Assembly: GCF_029193885.1 (NCBI RefSeq)
Contig: NZ_JARFVB010000008.1
Coordinates: forward strand, 83,135-147,134
Direction of reading: 5' to 3'
From: Flagellimonas yonaguniensis
GTDB taxonomy: Bacteria; Bacteroidota; Bacteroidia; Flavobacteriales; Flavobacteriaceae
DNA length: 64,000 nt
Shown here: positions 18,516 to 28,498 of the stretch, in pieces
Numbering within the stretch: position 1 is the stretch's first letter
Layout of the letters: each line of letters begins with the position of its first letter
Made by a program: the position numbers and the translations under genes
Notes under the pieces: model-generated
Database searches by the model: none
What the model saw: only the letters and a program-made list of their open reading frames with translations
What the model was told of the DNA's origin: nothing

Positions 18516-19418
18516 CTAATCACCGGTGGGAAGCACGGAATCTTCACTGGTCCAAGTAACGGTATTGACTACCTGAATGTAATAGGAATACACACCTTTT
18601 ATATCGACCTTGTCAAAGTCATTGACTGGATCAAAAGGAGTAAGGTTATTGTCAAGGTCCATCTGTAATAGGGTATTACTGTCCACCGAAAAACGCTCAA
18701 ACTGGTCTGGGGTAAAGGCGTTGGGGTACCTATCCGAGTAGGAAACCCTTATATTATCAAAAGAACCTTTAAAATAGTTCATTTCACCTCCTCTGTACAT
18801 ATAGTTGAAGTCCAACCAAGTATCGTTCACAGGTTGAATCCATAGATCGTCCGTACTTGAATCGACCAACACTCCATTTATATAGAACTTGGCAGTGTTG
18901 TCTTCAGCAGATCGGCTAATGGCCACGTGTGCCCACTCATCAAATTTTAAATTGATACTTGAAAGGTCGGATTGCATGGTGCCCACTGCTTCGTTATCAC
19001 TGTTCAGGCGATTGTATTTTATGGCAAAGTCGGCGTTGTCATCATCAATGAGGTAGAGTTCAAAATTTCGACCGCGTTCCATGATACAGGCACCATTGGT
19101 GTCCTTGCCGGCATTGGCATCTTTATCGCCTATGGTAGCATCAGGGTCTACCTTGATCCAAGTTTCATAGGTCCATTCTTCACCGGATAAGGAACTTAGA
19201 TCATCCGAACTACTCCCGCTGAAAGCATAAAATCTGTCATCTCGGGTATTGGAACCAGTAAATGTAGGGTAGGTGATGTTCACGCCTTTTACAAAAACTG
19301 TATCTATCTGAACAATTGTTCCGGGATATACGGGTTCATCGTCCTCTGAGCATGAAACATTCATTTGAGCCATTATGGCCACTATAGTTATTGACAATAT
19401 GTATTTAAGAGTCTTCAT
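18516..19418 (-). CDS. LamG-domain lipoprotein
   Basis: The protein has 300 residues. The lipoprotein signal ends at AQMNVSC (cysteine 23), followed by acidic SEDDEP. Residues about 60-260 form a concanavalin-like LamG domain (WTYETWIKVDPD, FDEWAHVAISRS, FYINGVLVDSS, FDNIRVSYSDRYP). The same domain type occurs in both C10 proteases downstream, with near-identical signature strings. It follows susD by 31 bp in the same operon. It is probably a third surface component that binds the protein or glycoprotein substrate, in the position that surface glycan-binding proteins take in polysaccharide loci. That role is inferred. Confidence 0.82.
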   Translation of the reverse strand: MKTLKYILSITIVAIMAQMNVSCSEDDEPVYPGTIVQIDTVFVKGVNITYPTFTGSNTRDDRFYAFSGSSSDDLSSLSGEEWTYETWIKVDPDATIGDKDANAGKDTNGACIMERGRNFELYLIDDDNADFAIKYNRLNSDNEAVGTMQSDLSSINLKFDEWAHVAISRSAEDNTAKFYINGVLVDSSTDDLWIQPVNDTWLDFNYMYRGGEMNYFKGSFDNIRVSYSDRYPNAFTPDQFERFSVDSNTLLQMDLDNNLTPFDPVNDFDKVDIKGVYSYYIQVVNTVTWTSEDSVLPTGD

Positions 19419-19449
19419 TTTGGTTTTTTTATTGGATTATTTTAGTTTT

Positions 19450-20955
19450 TTATGGTCTGTACCATCCATTTATGGCAACATCGTCATTAGCTGTTCCATA
19501 TTGGGGATTGATTCCTCCAAACGTATATAGTGGTTCTTGAATGATTTCCAGTTGTTGGGCGGGCATGGGAAAATGTAACAGGGAACCATCCTGCAGTTGT
19601 CCATTTCGACGCATGTCAAAGTATTGAATTCCCATACCGGTCAAGGGTAGTTCTATTGCTCTTTCATAAGTGATACTTTCCCTGATTTCTGTTTCATTCG
19701 GTTGAATGGCGGGTAGTCCCCCTCTTTGGGTCCTTGTCCCTGCATTGATGGTATTGGAGGCTTCCTGTAAACGACCCAATCGGAGCAAGGCTTCTGCTTT
19801 GAAAAGGTCGATTTCTGCCTTTCGCATCATTACAACAGGGGCAAAGAAATTGGCATTGATGTAGTCGTCCAAACGAGAATAGCGGTATGTGGACCATCTG
19901 TATTTTCCTCTTTCCGGTCTATTGTTGGATGTGCTGTATTCAAAATCCGTGAGCACCCTGGCATCATTGGAAATGATTTTTCCCTCATGGGGAAGATCGC
20001 TCACATCCCCGTCTTCGGGCCAATTCGCAGGAATGGTCTCGTCCATCATGTGTACAATCCTCATATCTACCTTGCCCCAATTTGGACGGGCCATGTAGTA
20101 CTTGTACCACGACATCCATTTTCTGTCGCCTCCATTTCCGTCCCCTTCAACGGTAAAATCCTCTAGAATGCCTCTTTCCGTATGGTATAAAACCTTCTCC
20201 CAACTTACTGAATTGCTCTGTTCCTCATTTCGAGGGGCATAAACCAATAATCGAGCAATAAAAGAGTGTGCCAATCTGGACATATCTTCGTTGGAGAAGG
20301 AATTTCCATTGATCCAATCGTCAGGAAGTGTGAAGCTGTTATTATCAAAAATGGTAATGGCTTTCTCTAATTGTGCAACAGCCATATCAATGGATGTCAT
20401 AAAGCCCGAAGCCTGTAGGTTTTCGTAATCTGTATATTCATCTGAAGGGTAGCCTTTATCGAACACTAGCCCAATATAACCGTTCCCAAGCCCTTGCATA
20501 AAATGGGCCATTCCTTTTACCATCATGGTTTCGCTACCTCTGTCCCCGATTTCGAGCCCATTTTCTATGGCAAGGGCAACATCATTGGCAGTGGTTAGCA
20601 CACTGTACATGTACTGCCAATAGTTTCGAATGAAAGGATGATAGGCATAAGAGGTACTGTTGTCCAAAAACTCCCTTGGTTCTTGGCTCATATCCAGTGT
20701 TCCATAATTGGCAAAAGTCACCGTGCCCCAATCGGCCATTACCCACATGGCGGGACCAGGGGAGCCAAAATTATGTTGTTCTTGGGTAAACCAAGTGTTG
20801 AACAGGCCTGCGGTAAGTCCACGGACCCCATCGGTCTCTGTGAGAACGGATTCCCTGTCGGGATTGTTGATGTTCTCCACTTCCAAATCTTCACATGCTG
20901 TAAGTAGCATGAAAAACATAAGAAAGCGTATATTTTTTTGTATTGAATTTTTCAT
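19450..20955 (-). CDS. SusD/RagB-family lipoprotein (peptide locus)
   Basis: The protein has 501 residues with a lipoprotein signal, RFLMFFMLLTAC (cysteine 21). The SusD fold is visible in the N-terminal TPR-like helices (about 90-210: YWQYMYSVLTTANDVALAIE, MVKGMAHFMQGLGNGYIGLV) and in the RagB C-terminus (MMRKAEIDLFKAEALLRLGR, YFDMRRNG). It begins 5 bp after the susC stop, so the two are translationally close. It should form a lipoprotein lid on the SusC barrel. Given the neighbouring secreted proteases, peptides are the probable ligand. Confidence 0.92.
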   Translation of the reverse strand: MKNSIQKNIRFLMFFMLLTACEDLEVENINNPDRESVLTETDGVRGLTAGLFNTWFTQEQHNFGSPGPAMWVMADWGTVTFANYGTLDMSQEPREFLDNSTSYAYHPFIRNYWQYMYSVLTTANDVALAIENGLEIGDRGSETMMVKGMAHFMQGLGNGYIGLVFDKGYPSDEYTDYENLQASGFMTSIDMAVAQLEKAITIFDNNSFTLPDDWINGNSFSNEDMSRLAHSFIARLLVYAPRNEEQSNSVSWEKVLYHTERGILEDFTVEGDGNGGDRKWMSWYKYYMARPNWGKVDMRIVHMMDETIPANWPEDGDVSDLPHEGKIISNDARVLTDFEYSTSNNRPERGKYRWSTYRYSRLDDYINANFFAPVVMMRKAEIDLFKAEALLRLGRLQEASNTINAGTRTQRGGLPAIQPNETEIRESITYERAIELPLTGMGIQYFDMRRNGQLQDGSLLHFPMPAQQLEIIQEPLYTFGGINPQYGTANDDVAINGWYRP

Positions 20956-20960
20956 GGTTC

Positions 20961-23900
20961 TTATAGTTTGAATTCAACGGAAAGCGTATAGTTTCTAAAA
21001 TTTGGATACCCGAAATTGTCGAAGAGAAAGCCGTCATATCCCGCTTCTGGATCATAGCCGGAATATTTGGTAAAGGTGAGAAGGTTTCTTCCCAAGGCTC
21101 CTATTTTGACATAATCGAACAGATTCCCCGCTTTGCCCAGATCTTCTTTATTGATTTGGAAATAGATGGCGGCTTCCTTTAGTTTCACGAATGAGGCATC
21201 TTCCACCCAAAAACCGTTGAGTGCCTGTGCATCATACAAAGCTTGATAGTAATCCACCGTTTTCTTGTTTTCGGGCATAGTGTGCAATTGATCGATCATG
21301 GCGTGTCGATTATCCCTTACCAAATACTGGGCGGTCCCGTTATAAAGATCGCCTCCCTGTTTCCATTGCCAGAGCATATAGAGCGACCATCCTTTGTATC
21401 GTAGGTTGGTGTTGAGTCCCAATCTGAAATCAGGGTTGATATCCCCGATCTTCAATTCTTTTTCCGCACCTGTCTCATCCAGGATGACATAAGGCTTCTC
21501 CTCGGAGGTGCCAATATCGGCGGTTTTCACGACCAGACCATCTCGATTGATGCTATATTCACTGATTTCATCCCCTTCAGGCAGTTGGATTTGCATCTGC
21601 TCTAAACTTCTGACAAAATCTACTCCATACATACTTCCGTATGTTTCTCCTTCACGAATCTTAAAAGCATTTCTTGGGCCGGTCCTATATTCTGGAATGT
21701 CGAGTTTGGTGATTTTTTGACGCGTCCTGTCAAAAACAAGATTGACATCCCAAGAAAAATCATCTGTGGAAAAGATGGTGGAATTAAGGGTGGCTTCAAA
21801 AGTGTTGGTCTCCAACTCACCCGCATTTACCCATTGATAGGGAAAACCTCCTGCATGTGATGGTAATGGGGACTGTAAGTACTGATCTGTCACTTTGGTA
21901 TTGGAGTAGGTGGCCTCAAATCTGAACCGGTTCAAGAATGAAGTTTCGATCCCCAGTTCAAGCTCATTGGATCGGGAAGGTTTCAAATTGGCATTTCCCA
22001 AAGTACTTTTGGTAAAGGTACCATCGTTCGCATTGAATGTTTCATATTGGGCTGAAAAGGATGGACGTAGTCCAGAGGTACCGTACGCGGCCCTTAACTT
22101 AAATTCCTGTATGCCCGGCAGGGTTATATCCTTTGTAAGACGGTATGCTCCCGAAACACGATAATAGTTTTGCCATCTTTCATTGGAACCGAAAAGCGAG
22201 GAACCATCCCTTCTATATAGTCCATCAACAATATATCTATCCTTATATACAAAGGATGCTATGGCAAAATAGTTTTCCGCTTTGATATCGGTATTGGAAT
22301 CATCGGCATAAATGTTGTCACGTGTAAAATAGTTTAAGGAAGGTAGGTCCGGTAAGGTAAATTCGGAACCCTCCGTGGAAATACTCTCAAAGTGGTTTTT
22401 CTCGTACAAATAACTCAATTTGCCATTGAAGTCCAGTTCTCCCCATGTTTTTTTAAAGTTGATGGTCGCCCTTACGGTTTGGTTAAAAATGTTTGAGGTA
22501 TATTTTGTAAGTCCTCCATCGGAATATTGTGGTTCAATGGGGTTACCGTAATCTATACTTGTGGGATCGTTGGGGTCTATCAGGTTTGGGGAAAGGTCAA
22601 CGATCGTACCTTTGGGAACATAGTCCGTACTTCTGTAATCTTGTGATTCTATGGCGTATGCCCCTTTAAAGCTCAACCAATCGGAAAATTTCCAATCGAT
22701 TTCATAGGAACCCAAAAACCTTGTTTTTCTGGATTTGCTCTCTTTTTTCCATAAGTCGTACAAAGGGTTTGCAAACTGGGTGTTCCAATGGTTGGGATAG
22801 AAGTTGTATTTCTGGCCGTCCACATTGTTGCTGAGCAAATTTACATCCGGATCGCTCATCAATACTTCAAAAAAAGCAGCTGTACCTCCACCTAAAAAGT
22901 CATTTGAGGTTCGGATAAAGTTGTTGCTGGCGGATAGTTTGATGTTGTCCGATATGGCGTGGTCGATATTTGCCCGAACACTGTTCCTTTTGTATCCCCC
23001 GGTCTCTATTACGATACCTTGGTTTTGGTTGTTTTCATAGGACAGGTATAGATTTGTATTGTTTACTCTATGCCCAATCCCTATATAATTGGTGGAATAT
23101 TGTCCATCGTTGAACATTTGTTCTTGTAGGTCATTGTTGACCCTGTAGGGCATATCTTGGTAGTGGTCTTCCTTTTCCACGCGGTTGCCCTGTATACGTG
23201 GGTCCCATCCGGAAACATAATCACTGGGATAGTCCACAAAGTAGTATTTAGTGAAAGTTTCTGAGGAGAGCCAATCCGGGGAAAGCATATAGTGGTGGGA
23301 ATTGGATAGATCCAAATAATTGGCCACGCGTTGAAAACCAGTTTCACTCCTTACGGTAATGGAAGTTTTGCCATCCGCAATTTTCTTGCCCCGCTTCGAG
23401 GTGATCACGATGACCCCATTTGCGGCCCTTGATCCGTACAGGGATGATGCAGCGGCACCTTTTACAACTTCCATGGATTCTATATCGTCCACATTGATAT
23501 CAGCCAACGAACCTTGAAGAATAATTCCGTCCACTAGGATCATAGGACCATTGTTGCCTGTTAGATTTGTGGATCCCCTAAGTACAATATTTGGGCTGGA
23601 CCCGGGCGAACCACTGAAAGAGGTAACGCTTACCCCGGCAACTTTGGCCTGTAGGGAGGATGATATGGATGCTTGCGGAACTTTGCTTATCTCATCGGTA
23701 TTCAATTTTGCGACACTTACCGACATCTTTTTTCGCTCGGTACCGGTTGCTACACCCGCTACGATTACTTCATCCAGTACGTTGAACTGTGGAACCAGAT
23801 TTACATCAAAATAGGTGCGGTCACCCACATTCACGATTTTATCCTCATACCCCATATAGGAGAACTCAAGAACGTCCGAGGATGCTACATTGATGTTGAA

Positions 23901-24374
23901 CTTTCCATCAAAATCCGTTACCGTTCCTGTGTCGGTCCCTTTAATGATGACACTTACATAGGGCAAGGGATTGTCGTTTTCATCATTGACTTTTCCCGAT
24001 ACATTTTTCTTGCCCTGTGCATTTGTTCCTATAGCTTTTTTTCTAATCAGGATGTCGTTTCCTTTAATGGAATATTCCAACGGAAGCCCGTTCAGTGCTT
24101 TGTTGAGGACTTCCTTGACCGTAGCGTTTTCAACTTTTAGGTCTATGACGGTTCCCAGATCTTGCAGACCGCTGTTAAAAAAGAAATCGTACGATGTTTT
24201 ATTGGAAATTAAAGTGAAAAGATCCTCTATGGAGATTTTTTGATCAATGCTCAAAGTTTCTTCTTGTAATATAATGCCGGCCGTGGCCATATTGGTGGGC
24301 ATTAGGTAAAAAAAGAGCATTAATACCGTGCAGAGAGTTCCTTTTGGGAACTTCTTTAAAAAGTATTTGTACAT
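20961..24374 (-). CDS. SusC/RagA TonB-dependent receptor with STN domain (peptide locus)
   Basis: The protein has 1137 residues. Signal peptide (about 1-33), STN domain (about 40-112; ISIEDLFTLISNKTSYDFFF), carboxypeptidase-regulatory-like domain (about 125-205; NPLPYVSVIIKGTDTGT, TDFDGKFNI), plug (FNVLDEVIVAGVATGTERKK, NIVLRGSTNLTGNNGPMILV) and a barrel ending NYTLSVEFKL. TonB-driven import through the outer membrane. The STN domain and adjacent fecR show it also signals to the ECF sigma at 28499-29080. The plug TonB-box region and barrel show no interruption. Confidence 0.95.
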   Translation of the reverse strand: MYKYFLKKFPKGTLCTVLMLFFYLMPTNMATAGIILQEETLSIDQKISIEDLFTLISNKTSYDFFFNSGLQDLGTVIDLKVENATVKEVLNKALNGLPLEYSIKGNDILIRKKAIGTNAQGKKNVSGKVNDENDNPLPYVSVIIKGTDTGTVTDFDGKFNINVASSDVLEFSYMGYEDKIVNVGDRTYFDVNLVPQFNVLDEVIVAGVATGTERKKMSVSVAKLNTDEISKVPQASISSSLQAKVAGVSVTSFSGSPGSSPNIVLRGSTNLTGNNGPMILVDGIILQGSLADINVDDIESMEVVKGAAASSLYGSRAANGVIVITSKRGKKIADGKTSITVRSETGFQRVANYLDLSNSHHYMLSPDWLSSETFTKYYFVDYPSDYVSGWDPRIQGNRVEKEDHYQDMPYRVNNDLQEQMFNDGQYSTNYIGIGHRVNNTNLYLSYENNQNQGIVIETGGYKRNSVRANIDHAISDNIKLSASNNFIRTSNDFLGGGTAAFFEVLMSDPDVNLLSNNVDGQKYNFYPNHWNTQFANPLYDLWKKESKSRKTRFLGSYEIDWKFSDWLSFKGAYAIESQDYRSTDYVPKGTIVDLSPNLIDPNDPTSIDYGNPIEPQYSDGGLTKYTSNIFNQTVRATINFKKTWGELDFNGKLSYLYEKNHFESISTEGSEFTLPDLPSLNYFTRDNIYADDSNTDIKAENYFAIASFVYKDRYIVDGLYRRDGSSLFGSNERWQNYYRVSGAYRLTKDITLPGIQEFKLRAAYGTSGLRPSFSAQYETFNANDGTFTKSTLGNANLKPSRSNELELGIETSFLNRFRFEATYSNTKVTDQYLQSPLPSHAGGFPYQWVNAGELETNTFEATLNSTIFSTDDFSWDVNLVFDRTRQKITKLDIPEYRTGPRNAFKIREGETYGSMYGVDFVRSLEQMQIQLPEGDEISEYSINRDGLVVKTADIGTSEEKPYVILDETGAEKELKIGDINPDFRLGLNTNLRYKGWSLYMLWQWKQGGDLYNGTAQYLVRDNRHAMIDQLHTMPENKKTVDYYQALYDAQALNGFWVEDASFVKLKEAAIYFQINKEDLGKAGNLFDYVKIGALGRNLLTFTKYSGYDPEAGYDGFLFDNFGYPNFRNYTLSVEFKL

Positions 24375-24464
24375 GTTGAGTTAGTTTTACTTAAAAAAAG
24401 TTAGGTTGAATTATTCGAGTATACCTGTAGTTAGTTTATTGATGGTCGCATTGTGTTTTTGAAA

Positions 24465-25685
24465 TTATTGGTTAATAAATAGTTTTACTTCGTTGTTTGA
24501 AATTTCATAGTTGATTCCCTCGGTGTATTTGAGCATCTGTAAAAAATGAGTGAGGTCGTTCTCTTTTTTCAGGGTCCCGGTAAAACGGACATTGCTCAGT
24601 TCTTCATCAGAAAGGATAAAGTTTATCCCGTACCAACGGTTGAGTTTTGGGATAAGATCCACAAATTTTTCATCGTTGAAGATCATTCTTCCGGAAGTCC
24701 AGGCCACTACTTCTTGAACATCAACGTTTTTAACTTCAATGTTTTCACTGCCCTTGTACGACCGCGCCTGATTGCCGGGTTTGATGACCACACTTTTGTT
24801 TGAAGCATTGCTGACTTCCACCGAACCTTCGATCAGGGTTGTACTGGTATATCCATTTTCGGGATAGTTGGATATATTGAACTCGGTCCCCAACACTTTA
24901 ACACTCAAGTCGGATGATTGCACCGTGAACGGAGCATGCTCGTTTCGGGCCACATCAAAAAATGCCTCTCCAATAAGTGCAACATTTCTTTTGTTGGATT
25001 CTTCGGATAAGCCAAATGTCAATATACTGTTTCCATTGAGCTCAATGTTTGTTCCATCCGTAAGGATCACATGATAACGTTTGTCATTTGGGGTGTAAAC
25101 TTTAAAGGGTTCATCGGAACTTCCTTTTGCATCATCACTGGCCACAAATTTTATTTGTTCATTGGTTACACTTACAAAAATTCCATTGTCGGTCAACCAG
25201 TTGTTCTTTGTACTGTCATCAATCACAAAGAATTTATGGTCGGGTGTTTCTATAAGAATGTCCTTACTGTTATATGTCGTGGAAATCAAATGGTTTTCGA
25301 AGGCACCATCCATTTTTTCGGAGTAATAATAAATGCCAGAAATGGACAGTAATAGAACCAATATGGCAGCATATTTCAAGACTGTCCGGATTTTGAAGAC
25401 TTTGGTTTCCGGGGAAATGGTTTTGGTATTGCGTGCTTCGAGCAACTTAATGTACTGCTGTTGTATAAAATCCGATGTTATGTGGTTTTCGTCTGAATCG
25501 ACATATAGTATCTTGATTTTCTCAATTATACTTGCTGCTTTGTCAAGTATTTCGGCAACGTCTTTTGGAAGCTCTTCCTTAATTCCATTCCAATAGTCTG
25601 AATGTTGTTCCCTATCGGAAACGACCCAAGCAATGAAGCTGTCGTTGTTCAAAAGATTGTCAATGGTAATATTGGAATGCTGCAT
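24465..25685 (-). CDS. FecR-family anti-sigma factor (peptide locus)
   Basis: The protein has 406 residues. The N-terminal cytoplasmic part (1-105) is followed by a membrane helix (about 107-126, YAAILVLLLSISGIYYYS). The FecR domain lies at about 195-300 (VILTDGTNIELNGNSILTFG, RNVALIGEAFFDVARNEHAP, VLGTEFNISNYPENG). A C-terminal STN-like module (about 330-405; FVDLIPKLNRWYGINFIL) is the usual contact to the SusC signalling domain. It lies between the M14 peptidase gene and susC on the same strand. Confidence 0.92.
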   Translation of the reverse strand: MQHSNITIDNLLNNDSFIAWVVSDREQHSDYWNGIKEELPKDVAEILDKAASIIEKIKILYVDSDENHITSDFIQQQYIKLLEARNTKTISPETKVFKIRTVLKYAAILVLLLSISGIYYYSEKMDGAFENHLISTTYNSKDILIETPDHKFFVIDDSTKNNWLTDNGIFVSVTNEQIKFVASDDAKGSSDEPFKVYTPNDKRYHVILTDGTNIELNGNSILTFGLSEESNKRNVALIGEAFFDVARNEHAPFTVQSSDLSVKVLGTEFNISNYPENGYTSTTLIEGSVEVSNASNKSVVIKPGNQARSYKGSENIEVKNVDVQEVVAWTSGRMIFNDEKFVDLIPKLNRWYGINFILSDEELSNVRFTGTLKKENDLTHFLQMLKYTEGINYEISNNEVKLFINQ

Positions 25686-25789
25686 TGGATGCTTTTTTGT
25701 TTAAGAGTAGTATTTTGTGTTTTGTACTATGGAAAAAATGTTAAAATTTCTTAAAACACGATATTTTTACAATATTTCAATATGATTCA

Positions 25790-28372
25790 TTAAGGAACAT
25801 TGATTATTGAACCAAAGAAAATAGCATTGAGAAATAATTTATTGGTGCCATACCATGCTCCTCTAAAATTAGGATTGTCGGCAAACATGATGACTCTTCC
25901 TTTTTCAATCCTATCAACAAGCAAAGAAGCCGATTTTTTCATATAATCTTCTATGTAGTGTTCCTGTATATACCCATCAATATGTGGATTTTGGGTGTAT
26001 TGTGCCACTGTGGAAAATCTATTTTTGCTTGGGGCAATCCAAATACGGTTGTTTTTGTAAACTGGCAATGATCTGTTGTGGTAACCGTACCCCAAAGGGT
26101 GTGTGATATCCAAATCCACTTCAAAAATGGCACCCCCTATGTATTCTTTTCCTAGATGTTCCCTAGCCTCGCCATAGTTCAATCTTTCTATGGTTTTTTC
26201 GTCCTTAGGTTGATCTATGGAAACAAAATTTTCATTGACCAGCTTTGTTCTGATGGCCCAGGAACTTGCCGTTCTAAGGGTAATCAACGTATTGCCTTGG
26301 GCCACCCACGATTTTAATTTGTTGTGGTTTTGTTCGTTCAAGTTGTTGTACCTTCCCGAAACAAGAACAATGGTATTGTACTTGCTCAAATCTGTTCTGT
26401 AAAAAATATCTTCGGGTACTTTACTAATGGGCATTTGCATGCGTTGTTCCAATAAATGCCATACCTCGCCAGCTTCATACACCGAAACCCCTCCCTTTAC
26501 CAACATCATTGCCTTTGGTTTTTTGAGAGTGACAAAATTTGAGCTCCCAAGATCTATTCCCGATGTGCTATACCCAGTTTCCACCTGATATGCCTGTACT
26601 TGGGTTTGTGTGCATATTTGGGTTATGGTTTCAAAAAGAACATTGGGTTCCAGCTCCTGTATGTTTTGTGGGATGAGTAAAGTACCTCTGCTAAATGATT
26701 TTTTCTCTCCATCGATCATAATGCTAAATGGTTTTTGTGCTGTTTTCACGACCACTCCCTTTTTTTGGAGTTGATACAACGCTGCAGGGGAATAATAATC
26801 GTCCCATGGGATGAGATATCCATAAGAGCTCTGTTTTAAAGGGGATAGTTTTATCCTGTTGTTTTCCTTGGTAATTCGTTGCTCTAACTTTGGAAGTTTG
26901 GACAATGGACTATATTTCATGTTGTAGAAGTTGACCAATGACCATGAGGAGGCATCGTAAAAGACACTGTCCCTATACTTTTTGTGTGTTTCAAAAAGGG
27001 TCTGCACCATTAGATATTGTGGTTGTTCGGAAGGAACTATGTAAGAAGTTTCTTTTTTGAAAACCCCTTTTTCGGTTTCAACATCATTGCCGGTTGTAAA
27101 AACTCTTACCTTATGCTTTAACAATAGATCCAAAAAAGCTTTTGTTCTGTTTTTGTCATGATGATCTCCAAAGACATAGCCTTTTATACTGCTTTTTCTA
27201 GCTTTGTCAATAGATGTCCTGAAGAATCTGTTTTGATAGTCATAGAGCAGCTCTTTGTTGTTCAAGGCAGCTTTTATGGTGGCCATACTTGTTACATATT
27301 GGTTTTTGATGGTAAAAGGAAACGAAAGATTGCCCGTAGGCGTTTCTTGAAGATGACCACGGGAACTGGCCTGTTCAAATAAAATGGCCAAAGAGCCCTG
27401 AAGGTCTCCATAAGTGGATCCATACCCCGGATAGGTGGCATCATATTTTTCTTTGGTAAAATATAAGGAGCCAATACTGTCCAGATCAGCGACAAATTGT
27501 TTGGCGAAGGTCTTGGTCAAAACGGAGTAGTTCTCATCGGGTGTAACCGGTTCCAGAGAAGCTGAAGGGGGCTTGGGCTCAAAAAAGAAAGTGGAATTGG
27601 TGCCCATTTCATGAAAATCGGTCACTACATTTGGGTACCATTCATGAAACCATTCCAAACGGGCATTGCTTTCGGGTTGTACCGCCAAAAGCAAGTCCCT
27701 GTTGAGATCGAACCAGTAATGGTTGGTCCTTCCTTGTGGCCATCCCTCGTTGTGCTCTATATCGAACTTGTCTGCCACCAATGGGTTTCCTTTAAATGTA
27801 TTGACCCAATTGGTGTGCCTATCCCTTCCATCCGGATTAATGGTGGGGTCTAAAAAAATAACAGCGTTATTCATGTAATCGACAACCTCGGGATTATTGG
27901 AGGCTATTAGTGTGTAGGCCGTGAGCAATGCGGCCTCTGTTCCAGAGGGTTCATTTCCGTGCACATTATAGGCCAAGTTTATAAATATGGGGAGGTCATT
28001 GTAATTGGTGATGTCCGTGTTGTGATCAACAACCTGTAAATGTTTTTTCTTGATTTCGGATAAGTTGCGATGGTTTTCTGGACTTGTTATGGTCAAAATA
28101 AATAGTTTCCTATTTTCATTGGTTTTTCCATATTCGGTCATTGTGGCCCTGTCCGAAAGTTCGGCAAGTTTGGTCAAATAGGCCACTACTTGATCATGTC
28201 GGGTATGGGAATCCCCAATAGGGTATCCCAAGAACTCTTCAGGAGAAGGAATATTTGATTTAAACGGTTGGTATTTCTCAAAAAAGGTGTTTTGGGAAAA
28301 AACAAAGAAGTTTTGAAAAAGTAAAAAGGCCATGATAATGGCCGAGTGGTAGTTGGTTTTTTTCATCATCAA
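25790..28372 (-). CDS. Secreted M14-family zinc carboxypeptidase
   Basis: The protein has 860 residues with a signal peptide ending near FVFSQ (residue 27). The M14 catalytic domain (about 60-370) has zinc ligands His138 and Glu141 in NVHGNEPSG and the third ligand His254 in TDFHEMG. Substrate-binding NPDGRDRHTNW (179-189) and HYWFDLNRD are also present. The C-terminal half (about 390-860) includes a Rossmann-like region (SKYNTIVLVSGRYN) typical of long Bacteroidota M14 peptidases. It removes C-terminal residues from peptides, probably in the periplasm or at the surface. It lies between the sigma and fecR genes, which makes it part of the regulated locus. Three tandem ATG codons leave the exact start open by two codons. 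Confidence 0.9.
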   Translation of the reverse strand: MMMKKTNYHSAIIMAFLLFQNFFVFSQNTFFEKYQPFKSNIPSPEEFLGYPIGDSHTRHDQVVAYLTKLAELSDRATMTEYGKTNENRKLFILTITSPENHRNLSEIKKKHLQVVDHNTDITNYNDLPIFINLAYNVHGNEPSGTEAALLTAYTLIASNNPEVVDYMNNAVIFLDPTINPDGRDRHTNWVNTFKGNPLVADKFDIEHNEGWPQGRTNHYWFDLNRDLLLAVQPESNARLEWFHEWYPNVVTDFHEMGTNSTFFFEPKPPSASLEPVTPDENYSVLTKTFAKQFVADLDSIGSLYFTKEKYDATYPGYGSTYGDLQGSLAILFEQASSRGHLQETPTGNLSFPFTIKNQYVTSMATIKAALNNKELLYDYQNRFFRTSIDKARKSSIKGYVFGDHHDKNRTKAFLDLLLKHKVRVFTTGNDVETEKGVFKKETSYIVPSEQPQYLMVQTLFETHKKYRDSVFYDASSWSLVNFYNMKYSPLSKLPKLEQRITKENNRIKLSPLKQSSYGYLIPWDDYYSPAALYQLQKKGVVVKTAQKPFSIMIDGEKKSFSRGTLLIPQNIQELEPNVLFETITQICTQTQVQAYQVETGYSTSGIDLGSSNFVTLKKPKAMMLVKGGVSVYEAGEVWHLLEQRMQMPISKVPEDIFYRTDLSKYNTIVLVSGRYNNLNEQNHNKLKSWVAQGNTLITLRTASSWAIRTKLVNENFVSIDQPKDEKTIERLNYGEAREHLGKEYIGGAIFEVDLDITHPLGYGYHNRSLPVYKNNRIWIAPSKNRFSTVAQYTQNPHIDGYIQEHYIEDYMKKSASLLVDRIEKGRVIMFADNPNFRGAWYGTNKLFLNAIFFGSIINVP

Positions 28373-28498
28373 AAAGTGAAGTGTTTATTACAATTACTTT
28401 TTATGAGATGTGTTTTCCAAAATGTACCACGTTATTAATGTTAAATTTTTACACTAAATATCAATATACTGGACAAACTATGGAAAAAATGAATTGTT

